Part shown: in pieces, positions 45,229-53,353 of the stretch
How the letters are laid out: every line of letters starts with the position of its first letter
Numbering within the stretch: position 1 is the stretch's first letter
Source: Taibaiella lutea
Lineage (GTDB): Bacteria > Bacteroidota > Bacteroidia > Chitinophagales > Chitinophagaceae
Length of the DNA stretch: 64,000 nt
Direction: 5' to 3'
Assembly: GCF_008629695.1 (NCBI RefSeq)
Contig: NZ_VWSH01000002.1
Location: forward strand, 527,410-591,409
Program-made: the position numbers and the translations under genes
The notes under the pieces: model-generated
The model's database searches: none
What the model saw: only the letters and a program-made list of their open reading frames with translations
Told to the model about the DNA's origin: nothing

Positions 45229-48123
45229 TTACAATAAAGGTAAGCAAACAATATAATCATTATTCTCTATCCCAAAGATAACAGGCTTTTTGGTTAAAAG
45301 AAGATAACGTTTCTGAATATTCAGTAATGCAATGCCTGCTCCCTTTTCCTTGCTCATTTTCGGTCGTAACGGATTCCTTACAATAAGCATTGTATAGTCA
45401 GACATGATAGTTATTTTCAGTGGTTGGGATAATGAAACGATATTGTGTTTAATTGCATTTTCCACTAACATTTGTAATACCATTGGGACTACTTTTTTTG
45501 TATTCATGAGTTCCTCAGGTATAGAATATTGTACCTGTAATGCCGCTCCGAACCGGCAATTCTGAACATACAAATAGGTAGATAAGATTTCGAGATCTTC
45601 TTTCAGGGTTATTAAATCGCGGCTGCGATAAGCTAATATATTCTGATATAGATCCGCCAATCTTTCGGTATAAGAAACAGCCGCTGCCTGGTCTTCTTCA
45701 ATGAGATTGGTAAGCGTGTTCAGGCTGTTAAACAAAAAGTGAGGATTGACCTGGCTTTTAAGATGTTCGTATTCAAACTCCATTCTTTCTTTTTGTAATT
45801 GTGACTTTTCTTTTTGCCGCTTACCGATTATTTTTATTATTGCATAAACACATAATGCAAAAAAAAGTAAGACCAATAAATAGAACCAGATACTTTTCCA
45901 GAAAGGAGCTTTAATGGTGAATGTATAAAAAGTACCGTTTGCCAATTCATAGCTGCCATTTATAGTTGCCTGAATTTGAAAGGTATAAGTACCCGGGGGT
46001 AAATTTGAAAATGTTACAGCGTCGTCATGTGTTATAATCCATTTATCACCAAAGCCCAAGAGCCGGTAGCGGTATTGTAAGCGTTCCGCATTGGTAAAAC
46101 TTATGCCATCGTATTTTATACAAATGTAGTTTTCATCAGCCTCAAACTGATTTTTATTGTTTGATAATTTACCGGATAGGGTGGCAATGCTTGTTATGGC
46201 TACTTCCGGACGAACATCGTATTGTTTGTATTGATTATTGAAGAATAATATTCCGTGCTCATATGGAATGAAAATATTGCCTGTATTATCTTTGGCGAAA
46301 CAGTTCAATACATCTGAAGTACTGTCGATACCGACTTCCATCCTGAAATTAAAATGCCTGAACTGTTTGCTTCGTGGATACCATTCATCAATGCACCGTT
46401 CATAAACGGTTAAAACCTCTCCGGTGGCATTGGATGTAACTGTAGAAAGGTTTGCATCCGTAAGACCTTCAACCATTTCAAATTTATTACTGCCTTTTTT
46501 GATATGGTATAAGCCTTTGAAATAGGTACCAACCCACATATTCTGATTGGCATCTTCGGTTATGCTATAAGCTACTTTTGTCTGTTGATTTTCAGGATTA
46601 CTCCAATGAAAATATTGGTTGCCATCAAACATGCAAACGCCCGCACCGTCAGTTGCCATCCATAACCTGTTTAAATGATCAGGATATAGATAATAAACAT
46701 AATCGCTTCCGATACCTGTTTGTTTATTATGATGCCTCAGCAATTCAAGTTTGGGCACCTGGCCATCTGTTATATAAATTTCGTCTACACCCGTAAGCGT
46801 CGATATCCAAAGCTTATCCTCAATAGTAGTAATGCTGAGTATATTGCTGTTTGCAAGGCTTGCAATAGTTTTATCTTGTTTGAAAACACCTTCAGTATTC
46901 CTGTACCATAAACCTTTTCCCATCGTCCCAATCCATAATCTGTTATGCTTATCCTTATACAGGCAGGTTATTAATGCGTTGGGATGAAAAACAGGTTTCA
47001 ATAATGATCCTGAATCATTTATACGGGCTTCATGCAAAACGCTATCCTGGGTAAGCCACAACCTGTTTTTATCTGCCCAGCATAAAGCAGTTACTTTTTT
47101 TAATTGATAAAAATCCGGCAGTTTTATTTGAGATAAATAATTTGCAGTTATCATACTCAAACCATTCTTGGTGGCGCACCACAAGTTGCCTGCGCGGTCA
47201 CAAATCAGTTTTTTAAATTGATGGCCGGGATAGTGATATCCCTTTATTTGCAGGTTTAGGTTATTGTCAAGTTCAGCTTCCAGCAAATAACCTTCTCTTG
47301 TAATTATCCATGCTTTTGAATGGGAAACGGGAAGGATATCAGTCACTTGCCCATAATTCCATAACGCTGATTCGGGGAAGTTATGGATCGTTTTGCTTTC
47401 ACTATTATACAGCGCAATACCTCCTTGCTGCATACCCACCCAATAGTATTTTGAGTCCGGTACTTGTTTGATGATCTGTACAATATTATCTGTCAGGCCG
47501 TTGGCCGTGCTAAGCACAGTAATTTTTGGTTTCCCGTTTATGAACTCGATATCATTTATGCCATTGTCTGTAGCAGCTATTAATCTGTTATTAGGTAAAT
47601 AGCAGATACTATAAACAAAATCATCTGATAAGCCTTTGGTATTGTCGAGTTTGATAAATTGCCTGCCTCCTGAAAATGCAATAATCCCAGTTTCTGTTCC
47701 GATCCAAAGTGTATCTCCTTTCAGGTTTGAAGCAATGCAACGTATTCTTGAACCGTTACGTTTTAGAAGATATTGAATTTTGTTTTTAAATTGCCCCGTT
47801 AGCTGGCTGATACTACCTTTTTTATTTCCAATATAAAGATTGCTTTCAGTCGATGATAATGTAGAAACAGCCTCATTGAAACCTTGTATTTTTGAGAAGT
47901 CGGAACCGTTAAAACGAAAAAGTCCGTCATCGGTACCAATAAGGATATATCCTGTATTATCCTGGAGTATGCTTTGTACATTGACAGAGGCATATTGTTC
48001 ATTTAGCCAGAAATCGCGAATAAAAGGTATCTGGGCATAGATATTTATTTTACTGCATAACACTAAAACAAAAATCAATCCTGCAAAAAACCTTTTGTTC
48101 CTATATGAATCTATTCTTGGCAA
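45229..48123 (-). CDS. Reg_prop / Y_Y_Y histidine kinase (LytS type, system 1)
   Basis: 964 residues. Order: signal peptide, two seven-bladed Reg_prop beta-propellers (about 40-650; ILIGTDDGLFRFNG, WIGTMGKGLWYRNTEG), a Y_Y_Y domain (about 690-755; YRLLGFGDKWI, NLPPGTYTFQIQA), one membrane helix (SIWFYLLVLLFFALCVYAII), and a LytS-type kinase domain with H-box NPHFLFNSLNTL (about 794) and N-box MLVENAIKHN (about 880). The kinase domain lacks a conventional HisKA block, as normal for this family. It senses something in the periplasm and phosphorylates the downstream LytTR regulator. Six bases separate it from the upstream YceI gene. Confidence 0.92.
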   Translation of the reverse strand: MPRIDSYRNKRFFAGLIFVLVLCSKINIYAQIPFIRDFWLNEQYASVNVQSILQDNTGYILIGTDDGLFRFNGSDFSKIQGFNEAVSTLSSTESNLYIGNKKGSISQLTGQFKNKIQYLLKRNGSRIRCIASNLKGDTLWIGTETGIIAFSGGRQFIKLDNTKGLSDDFVYSICYLPNNRLIAATDNGINDIEFINGKPKITVLSTANGLTDNIVQIIKQVPDSKYYWVGMQQGGIALYNSESKTIHNFPESALWNYGQVTDILPVSHSKAWIITREGYLLEAELDNNLNLQIKGYHYPGHQFKKLICDRAGNLWCATKNGLSMITANYLSQIKLPDFYQLKKVTALCWADKNRLWLTQDSVLHEARINDSGSLLKPVFHPNALITCLYKDKHNRLWIGTMGKGLWYRNTEGVFKQDKTIASLANSNILSITTIEDKLWISTLTGVDEIYITDGQVPKLELLRHHNKQTGIGSDYVYYLYPDHLNRLWMATDGAGVCMFDGNQYFHWSNPENQQTKVAYSITEDANQNMWVGTYFKGLYHIKKGSNKFEMVEGLTDANLSTVTSNATGEVLTVYERCIDEWYPRSKQFRHFNFRMEVGIDSTSDVLNCFAKDNTGNIFIPYEHGILFFNNQYKQYDVRPEVAITSIATLSGKLSNNKNQFEADENYICIKYDGISFTNAERLQYRYRLLGFGDKWIITHDDAVTFSNLPPGTYTFQIQATINGSYELANGTFYTFTIKAPFWKSIWFYLLVLLFFALCVYAIIKIIGKRQKEKSQLQKERMEFEYEHLKSQVNPHFLFNSLNTLTNLIEEDQAAAVSYTERLADLYQNILAYRSRDLITLKEDLEILSTYLYVQNCRFGAALQVQYSIPEELMNTKKVVPMVLQMLVENAIKHNIVSLSQPLKITIMSDYTMLIVRNPLRPKMSKEKGAGIALLNIQKRYLLLTKKPVIFGIENNDYIVCLPLL

Positions 48124-48129
48124 TACGGA

Positions 48130-48681
48130 TTATTTTACAAAAGTTGCTGATACGGAAACCTTAATTTCTTTCGATAAATTATTGTCGACTATTCGTGGTA
48201 TTTTAATTTCATAATCTGCCAGCATAACTGTAAAGTCCGACTGTACTGTGATTTTACTATCAGTTATGTTTACAATTGCTTTGATAATTCTTTCCTGTGC
48301 TATGCCATGTATTGTAAGCTTTCCTTTAGTTCTTATCGTATAGATGCCTTTCTTTGAATAATCAATAGTTTCAATGATTTTGCCTGTATAAGTTGCTTCC
48401 GGAAAAACCTCTGTTTCCATATAGTTTTCATTGAAATGCTCCCGCTGCAGCGGATTATTAAAGCCTGCAAAAGTTGCAATGGAAACCTTGAATGCAAAAA
48501 CGCTTTTGCCGACATCAAGTATTCCCTGAAGCTGATTGGAAGATGCTTTAATCAGCTCCAAAGGCGCATCTGATGAAAATTCAACATGCCCTGACCGGAT
48601 TTGAAGAAAAGCTGTGTTCTGACTATAGCCAATGACCGGAAGAAGCCACCAAAAAAGCAATAACAGATTTTTGAACCTCAT
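48130..48681 (-). CDS. YceI-family protein, copy 2, operonic with the sensor kinase
   Basis: 183 residues with signal peptide (MRFKNLLLLFWWLLPVIGYS). YceI marks: LQIRSGHVEFSSDAPLELIK, VSIATFAGFNNPLQREHFNENY, FPEATYTGKIIETI, KLTIHGIAQERIIKA. It is paralogous to the 42793-43341 protein. Its stop is six bases before the sensor kinase start, so YceI, kinase and regulator form one operon; the YceI protein could present a ligand to the propeller sensor. This linkage is unusual and supports a functional link between YceI and the two-component system. Confidence 0.9.
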   Translation of the reverse strand: MRFKNLLLLFWWLLPVIGYSQNTAFLQIRSGHVEFSSDAPLELIKASSNQLQGILDVGKSVFAFKVSIATFAGFNNPLQREHFNENYMETEVFPEATYTGKIIETIDYSKKGIYTIRTKGKLTIHGIAQERIIKAIVNITDSKITVQSDFTVMLADYEIKIPRIVDNNLSKEIKVSVSATFVK

Positions 48682-48722
48682 AATAAAGCATTTATATTTT
48701 GCTTATCTGCGGCTTAAAGATA

Positions 48723-48752
48723 AATAAAGCCCGGAAATTCCGGACTTTATTT
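48723..48752 (-). terminator. Terminator between cupredoxin gene and YceI operon
   Basis: AATAAAGTCCGGAATT pairs with its complement to form a compact hairpin (AAGTCCGGAA/TTCCGGGCTT, minus strand) ending in TTATTT, 50 bases after the cupredoxin stop. Confidence 0.65.
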
Positions 48753-48801
48753 TCACACTCACTACATGCAAGAAAAAGCACTAACTTTTGTCGTTTCGTC
48801 T

Positions 48802-49914
48802 CTATCGTCCTACGATTATTCTCTTTGTTGCCGACTTGTCACCAATTTTCATTTCAAGAATGTAATTACCGGCAGGAAGCGTGCTTATATCTAATGTGCT
48901 GGAGTTACTGTTCTTACTCAAGACTTTAGGCGCAGCAAAACTTCTGCCTGTTATATCATAAATTTTAAAAGTTGCGTTTCCTTGTTTGTATGTTACTACA
49001 ATTTGTTTGGAAGCAGGGTTTGGACTTACTTGTAATTGTAAATCAGTTGTATTTATGTTTTGAACAGATGTTGGCGATCCAACTGTGATGGTTTGCATTG
49101 CCATCGCACTGCATTGTGTACCAAAAGAATCTGTTGCAGTCAGATGTACCATATAAGAACCTGCTGTTGCATAAGTATGCGTAGGACTTTTTGCGGTAGA
49201 TGTCTGGCTGTCGCCGAATGCCCAATCCCAATGTAATCCTGTACCAACGGTAGTATTGGTGAATGTATAGGCCATTTGGCTGTTGCTTACTGTGAAAGCA
49301 GGAACAGGGCTTGGGTTGATAGTAACAACAACGGCATTTGAAGTTGCATTACCACAACCGTTAACGGTTTTACAAGTGTAAGTGCCGGAAGTATCAGGCA
49401 AAAACTGAGCGCTTGTAGCTCCTGAAACCGGACTTCCGTTTTTATACCATTGAAAAGTTGCACCTGCAACAGCACTGGCAGTTAAAGTAGCAGTGGCATC
49501 GCCTTTACATTTTGTAATTGGTCCGGCGGGAGTTACAGAAGAGGCAGTAGGCGGGGTACAGACAACGTTAAATACACCCAACATGCCCATGCTTTCATGT
49601 GGAATACATTTATAGTTATAAGTACCTACCACCGCCGGTACATAAATATAAGTTGTGCTGGAAGAATTAATATTCTGGTTCCATGCTGTAGCACCCGCAG
49701 GTATAGTAGTGCTTGTCGTAGTATGGCTTCCGTTTTGCCATTGGAATTTAATAGTATCACCTAAGTTAATAGTTACGCCGGTTGCAGGTACGAAACTCAT
49801 GCCGCCGGGGCCTCCCACCATTATTGTCTGAGTTGTTGCAAACATGTTATGGGAAAGCAGGAATGTAATTGCCATTAAAATAATGGAAGGATAAATTTTG
49901 TAATGTAGCTTCAT
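48802..49914 (-). CDS. Secreted cupredoxin-PKD protein with T9SS sorting domain
   Basis: 370 residues. Signal peptide, one cupredoxin domain (about 27-115) with type I copper ligands in NGSHTTTS and YKCIPHESMGM, an Ig-like domain (FQWYKNGSPVSGATSAQ, about 140-205), a PKD domain (about 205-285; WDWAFGDSQTSTAKSPTHTY) and a T9SS type A sorting domain (VSPNPASKQIVVTYKQGNAT onward, about 298-370). It should be secreted or displayed at the surface with one copper centre. It is the first gene at the upstream edge of the module; the 318-base region upstream (49915-50232) is AT-rich and carries only the tRNA promoter. Confidence 0.87.
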   Translation of the reverse strand: MKLHYKIYPSIILMAITFLLSHNMFATTQTIMVGGPGGMSFVPATGVTINLGDTIKFQWQNGSHTTTSTTIPAGATAWNQNINSSSTTYIYVPAVVGTYNYKCIPHESMGMLGVFNVVCTPPTASSVTPAGPITKCKGDATATLTASAVAGATFQWYKNGSPVSGATSAQFLPDTSGTYTCKTVNGCGNATSNAVVVTINPSPVPAFTVSNSQMAYTFTNTTVGTGLHWDWAFGDSQTSTAKSPTHTYATAGSYMVHLTATDSFGTQCSAMAMQTITVGSPTSVQNINTTDLQLQVSPNPASKQIVVTYKQGNATFKIYDITGRSFAAPKVLSKNSNSSTLDISTLPAGNYILEMKIGDKSATKRIIVGR

Positions 49915-50164
49915 TTTGGTTTGGTTTTAATTGTTCGTGTTTATTGTTGAACTAATAAGACCACGATTCTGAAAATAAAGTTAGGTGCCTCAGTAACTAT
50001 CTCGAAGCTATATGATATGAAACGAGAGTCTTTGGGATTTAAGATGGAAATTTGAGGATTGAAAAGGGAAATTAAATTTTGACTGAAACCCCGACACTAA
50101 AAATGCTCCGGGAATGTGTGAAAACAATAATTGGTTAGGAAATTCATTTTTTTCTTTTAAAAAA

Positions 50165-50195
50165 TTGGAAAATTAAAAAGCGTCGCTTACCTTCG
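50165..50195 (+). promoter_or_regulatory. tRNA array promoter
   Basis: TTG at 50165-50167 and TACCTTCG at 50188-50195 are separated by 20 bases, matching the Bacteroidota -33/-7 pattern (TTG, 19-21 bases, TAnnTTTG) with one mismatch. The first tRNA starts 37 bases later. Confidence 0.6.
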
Positions 50196-50232
50196 CACTC
50201 CCAAAAGCAATAGGGATATAAAGTTCTTAATT

Positions 50233-50307
50233 GGAGGCATAGCTCAGCTGGTTCAGAGCATCTGCCTTACAAGCAGAGGGTCCGCGGTTCGAATCCGTGT
50301 GCCTCCA
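50233..50307 (+). tRNA. tRNA-Val (TAC), copy 1
   Basis: 75-base cloverleaf: acceptor GGAGGCA/TGCCTCC, D-arm with AGCTCAGCTGGTTCAGAGC, anticodon loop CTTACAA giving anticodon TAC, T-loop TTCGAAT. CCA is not encoded. Nearly identical to the other two copies. Confidence 0.95.
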
Positions 50308-50321
50308 CTCCAATTTTAACA

Positions 50322-50390
50322 GGAAGCATAGCTCAGCTGGTTCAGAGCATCCCGATTAATCGGGAGAGTTCGCGGATCAGATTGTTATAT
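50322..50390 (+). pseudogene. Chimeric tRNA relic
   Basis: The first 34 bases match the 5' half of the tRNA-Val copies exactly, but the anticodon arm is replaced by CCCGATTAATCGGG, which corresponds to the arm of the tRNA fragment after the GIY-YIG gene (CCCGATTTTCAATCGGG). The T-arm is degraded (TTCGCGGATCAGA) and there is no acceptor 3' strand. It cannot fold into a functional tRNA. Confidence 0.75.
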
Positions 50391-50409
50391 TTCTAAGCTC
50401 TTTTTAACA

Positions 50410-50484
50410 GGAAGCATAGCTCAGCTGGTTCAGAGCATCTGCCTTACAAGCAGAGGGTCCGCGGTTCGAATCCGTGTGCTTCCA
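50410..50484 (+). tRNA. tRNA-Val (TAC), copy 2
   Basis: 75 bases with the compensatory acceptor pair change GGAAGCA/TGCTTCC; otherwise the same as copy 1, anticodon TAC. The compensatory exchange shows that the stem is under selection. Confidence 0.95.
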
Positions 50485-50499
50485 CTTATTACCTTTTCA

Positions 50500-50574
50500 G
50501 GAGGCATAGCTCAGCTGGTTCAGAGCATCTGCCTTACAAGCAGAGGGTCCGCGGTTCGAATCCGTGTGCCTCCA
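50500..50574 (+). tRNA. tRNA-Val (TAC), copy 3
   Basis: 75 bases, identical to copy 1 (acceptor GGAGGCA, anticodon loop CTTACAA). Followed directly by a terminator hairpin. Confidence 0.95.
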
Positions 50575-50579
50575 CATAA

Positions 50580-50617
50580 TAAAACCGCACTTTAAAAAGT
50601 GCGGTTTTTTGTTTTTA
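50580..50617 (+). terminator. tRNA array terminator
   Basis: AAAACCGCACTTT pairs with AAAGTGCGGTTTT and is followed by TTGTTTTT. It ends just before the GIY-YIG start codon at 50620. Confidence 0.85.
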
Positions 50618-50619
50618 GC

Positions 50620-50883
50620 ATGTTTTATTTTTATATTCTCTACTCAGCAATTTTAGATAAATTCTATATTGGGATGACGAGTGATTCTATTGATGAAAGA
50701 TTACGTCGTCATAATACAAATCACAAAGGTTTTACTGGTAAAGCAAGCGATTGGGAAATCGCATACACTGAACTGTATCAATCAAAAAGTGAAGCTTATT
50801 CCCGGGAGCGTTTAGTCAAATCGTGGAAAAGCAGGAAACGTATAGAGGCATTGATTAGAGGTGCAAAATTTTCCGGTTCATAG
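50620..50883 (+). CDS. GIY-YIG endonuclease-domain protein abutting a tRNA fragment
   Basis: 87 residues from the ATG at 50620 (an upstream GTG at 50599 lies within the tRNA terminator and is rejected). GIY-YIG catalytic features: FYFYILYSAILDKFYIGMTS (YIL..YIG tyrosines), the Arg in DERLRRHN, and the Glu in SYSRERLVKSW. UvrC-type small nucleases of this size are common in Bacteroidota. The last codons TTT TCC GGT TCA TAG lie in a tRNA D-arm-like sequence (GGTTCATAGCATC against GGTTCAGAGCATC), so the stop codon differs from GAG by a single base. Beyond it the frame stays open through the tRNA 3' half to 50955. The protein probably once extended through the tRNA fragment; a tRNA-directed mobile element is a plausible interpretation. 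Confidence 0.85.
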   Translation: MFYFYILYSAILDKFYIGMTSDSIDERLRRHNTNHKGFTGKASDWEIAYTELYQSKSEAYSRERLVKSWKSRKRIEALIRGAKFSGS

Positions 50884-50934
50884 CATCCCGATTTTCAATC
50901 GGGAGGGTCCGCGGTTCGAATCCGTGTGCCTCCA
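50872..50934 (+). pseudogene. tRNA 3'-half fragment after GIY-YIG gene
   Basis: Contains the D-arm tail, an anticodon arm with CCCGA/TCGGG stem and loop TTTTCAA (anticodon TTC by position), and the T-arm and acceptor 3' strand identical to tRNA-Val (GGTCCGCGGTTCGAATCCGT, then GTGCCTCCA). The 5' half is missing, being occupied by the GIY-YIG coding sequence. Not expected to be a functional tRNA. Confidence 0.8.
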
Positions 50935-50971
50935 CAAAAAAAGCCGCTTCATTAGCGGCTTTTTTATTTTA
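50935..50971 (+). terminator. Terminator after tRNA fragment
   Basis: AAAAAAGCCGC and GCGGCTTTTTT form a perfect stem with a seven-base loop, followed by ATTTT. Confidence 0.85.
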
Positions 50972-51014
50972 CTCAAATACATCTTATGCTAAGATGATTA
51001 AATAGCATAGATCT

Positions 51015-51800
51015 TTACGGATGCATTGTTTCAACAAGTGAATTTACGGCCGAATAGCCAAATCCAATTTCATTCAATTCATATTCGGACATTGGTATAG
51101 GATTTCCCGTAAAGATAATTGCTTTGAGTTGCAATTGCCAAAATGAGAGTGCGTCAGTTTCAGTTGTTGGCCTTACTCTTGGGTCATTACCGCCATTAGT
51201 GTAAATGCTGTTTGGGTTGGCCCACAAATTAAATGAAGATTCTAATATGGATTTATATCCGTTTACACCTTGTTGTTCTTCCTGAGTTAACGAGTTTAAC
51301 TCATTTAGTCTTTGCATTGATTTTGATATAAAATTTGGGTCATTCTGAAGTGATAGGTCGTGGATATAGAAAAAGGCCTCTTGAAGCTCCTCATTAGGAG
51401 TCTCATTAATTGTTGCTTCTTTTAACTCATTGCTTGCTTTTAAGATCCCATTTTCAAAAGCATGTGATGCATCAAATACTTGCATCATTTTTTCAGAAAG
51501 CTCAGTAGCTATAAAGTTTTCCAATAAGCCTTGTTGCTCAGCTATTAAAGCAAATCTTCCGCATATAGTTTCAACATCAGCAATTGTAATGGAATTGTCA
51601 ATAACGGCTCCATATTGTGCAAGATATTCTTCTACTAACAGGTTGTGTTTTTGGCCCAACGTCATCGTCTGCTGAGCGTTAATCAGGCTCTTTTTAGGAG
51701 TTGAGGGCACCGGGGAATTTTTTATTTTTTCTTTGTTGCTGCAAGAAGAAAGTAATAACATAGCAATTATAAACACTGAATAAATTAGGTTGTTTTTCAT
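51015..51800 (-). CDS. Hypothetical lipoprotein, LytTR-site linked
   Basis: 261 residues. Lipoprotein signal MKNNLIYSVFIIAMLLLSSC with Cys20, followed by a basic spacer (SNKEKIKNSPVPSTPKK) and a mostly helical domain (LLENFIATELSEKMMQVFDA, LKEATINETPNEELQEAFFY). I know no family. The C terminus ends in a LVETMHP stretch. It lies downstream (minus direction) of a LytTR-type direct-repeat site at 52036-52070, 236 bases from the start, so it may be a target of the second two-component system. Confidence 0.6.
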   Translation of the reverse strand: MKNNLIYSVFIIAMLLLSSCSNKEKIKNSPVPSTPKKSLINAQQTMTLGQKHNLLVEEYLAQYGAVIDNSITIADVETICGRFALIAEQQGLLENFIATELSEKMMQVFDASHAFENGILKASNELKEATINETPNEELQEAFFYIHDLSLQNDPNFISKSMQRLNELNSLTQEEQQGVNGYKSILESSFNLWANPNSIYTNGGNDPRVRPTTETDALSFWQLQLKAIIFTGNPIPMSEYELNEIGFGYSAVNSLVETMHP

Positions 51801-52035
51801 AAAGTTGTTTTTTAAATTTATTTGAATTATTTTTTTAGGATATTATTTGAAGAATTATTTTTAAAAATGGGGGGACCTTTGTTATTTATGTTATGACTTA
51901 TAGTGACTTTGCTGTAATGCCTTGACATTTAACACAAAAATTGGAATTGAACGATTACCAAAATAGCGCTTATGAATTGATATTGGCATTTAACGTTGAT
52001 AAAGCTATCTAAATGTTCTATTACCCCCCAAACCA

Positions 52036-52070
52036 GTTTATTAACGGTCGTTTTTGTTTATAAACGGTAG
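52036..52070 (-). promoter_or_regulatory. LytTR-type direct-repeat site A
   Basis: On the minus strand, ACCGTTTAT and ACCGTTAAT occur with an 11-base gap (20-base period). Both fit the LytTR binding consensus (T/A)(A/C)(C/A)GTTN(A/G)(T/G). The 35-base segment is repeated at 54519-54553 with only two differences. The rest of 51801-52169 contains no gene that I can support. Confidence 0.65.
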
Positions 52071-52169
52071 AAGAAAACGTTAATCACATGGGCCTTATCT
52101 GCAGAAAAAAGACTGCCTCCAAACATAGAGACAGCCATTAAAAATATTACCAAATAATAATCAGCTCTA

Positions 52170-53321
52170 CTATTTGACCACTATAAATTTCATCTTCTTA
52201 TTATATTTCGCACCTCTGATCTCAACAAAATAACTACCGCTTGAAAGTTTTTCATTTAATTTAATTGATACCTGTTGCTTGCCAATCACTTTTTGTTCAT
52301 ATACCTTACTGCCTATCAGATTCATTACTATAATAAGGTAATTATCCGCTTTAGGCATTGTTAAAGTAAAATTGCCATCGTTAGGATTCGGGTGTAATAG
52401 TATAGCAGTATTTCCTTCTGTATTAATTGATGCATTATTTGATGGTCTGCTTACAATGGAATCATCTGGAGGAGGAGGTGGTGGCGGGTTTCCTGGAACT
52501 TCATTACCTGACATTTTAATACAATGTTCAGGGTTAATCTCTCCCAAAAAGTATTTCCCTGGTTGAATTTCAATAGAAACATTGTCGCGCATATCAATAT
52601 ATTCGCTTGCTTCATAGTCGGTAAAGGCTGTTGTTTGATTTTGCACGACTCCTGAACCTGCGGGAAAAAAACTTCCGATTTTAAAGAACCTACGATAGTA
52701 ACCATCATTAGGTAACATGCCCGAACTATATGTGACACCATCTTCCAGTACCCTGCAAATTGTTACCCAATCGATTGCACACGTATACTGGTAATAGTAA
52801 TCCGGATTAGACAAGGGATATATCCATATTTGCCCGTTCGGGTAAGGATTATAAAAGTCATCGTCAACTAACCAGTTCACAACTGGATACCCTAAGCCAG
52901 GAACATATGTGCTCCATTCTCCAATCAACTGTTGCGGGACTACCGGCACGCTACTACCGGTTCCAATGCCAGTGTTTGGTGTTAAACCATTTGCTGCTAA
53001 TACTCTTATTTTCCCACTACCATTGGGAGCTTCCCTGATTCCCACATTGATTTTATACTTACCGATTTTCAGGAAAGCATTATCCTGATAAATGCCTTCA
53101 CCGGCAGTTGTACTTGCATTGCTTCCAGCCCACATCCAAATCAAGCTTGTATCCCAATTAGGCGATCCATGAGAACGTTGCCAATTCCCCGGGAATCCGT
53201 TAAACGTATAAGGTGAGGAGCCTCCAACAGGAGAACCGGGTGGATCATCAAAATGATGATTAACTTGTGTATATGCGTACTTACTCGCAAGTAGGAGCAA
53301 CAACAATATTATTTGTTTCAT
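52170..53321 (-). CDS. Secreted hypothetical protein with T9SS sorting domain
   Basis: 383 residues with a short signal peptide (MKQIILLLLLLASKYAYT). The central part is beta-rich and contains a Gly-rich region with a run of seven prolines; the C terminus is a clear T9SS type A sorting domain (LHPNPNDGNFTLTMPKADNY, then YFVEIRGAKYNKKMKFIVVK). Domain identity of the body (GKIRVLAANGLTPNTGIGTG, YIDMRDNVSIEIQPGKYFLG) is unknown. It is 32 bases downstream of the tail-fibre-like gene and likely co-transcribed from the LytTR-controlled promoter. Confidence 0.75.
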   Translation of the reverse strand: MKQIILLLLLLASKYAYTQVNHHFDDPPGSPVGGSSPYTFNGFPGNWQRSHGSPNWDTSLIWMWAGSNASTTAGEGIYQDNAFLKIGKYKINVGIREAPNGSGKIRVLAANGLTPNTGIGTGSSVPVVPQQLIGEWSTYVPGLGYPVVNWLVDDDFYNPYPNGQIWIYPLSNPDYYYQYTCAIDWVTICRVLEDGVTYSSGMLPNDGYYRRFFKIGSFFPAGSGVVQNQTTAFTDYEASEYIDMRDNVSIEIQPGKYFLGEINPEHCIKMSGNEVPGNPPPPPPPDDSIVSRPSNNASINTEGNTAILLHPNPNDGNFTLTMPKADNYLIIVMNLIGSKVYEQKVIGKQQVSIKLNEKLSSGSYFVEIRGAKYNKKMKFIVVK

Positions 53322-53353
53322 AATAAAGAATTTAAAAAATGAGAGATAATGTT

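Noticed and set aside
49915-50160. LytTR sites for system 1
   Set aside because: No pair of consensus half-sites with suitable spacing was found upstream of either cupredoxin, YceI or cytochrome genes by eye.
50872-50934. Functional tRNA-Glu (anticodon TTC)
   Set aside because: The 5' acceptor strand and most of the D-arm are absent, being replaced by GIY-YIG coding sequence.
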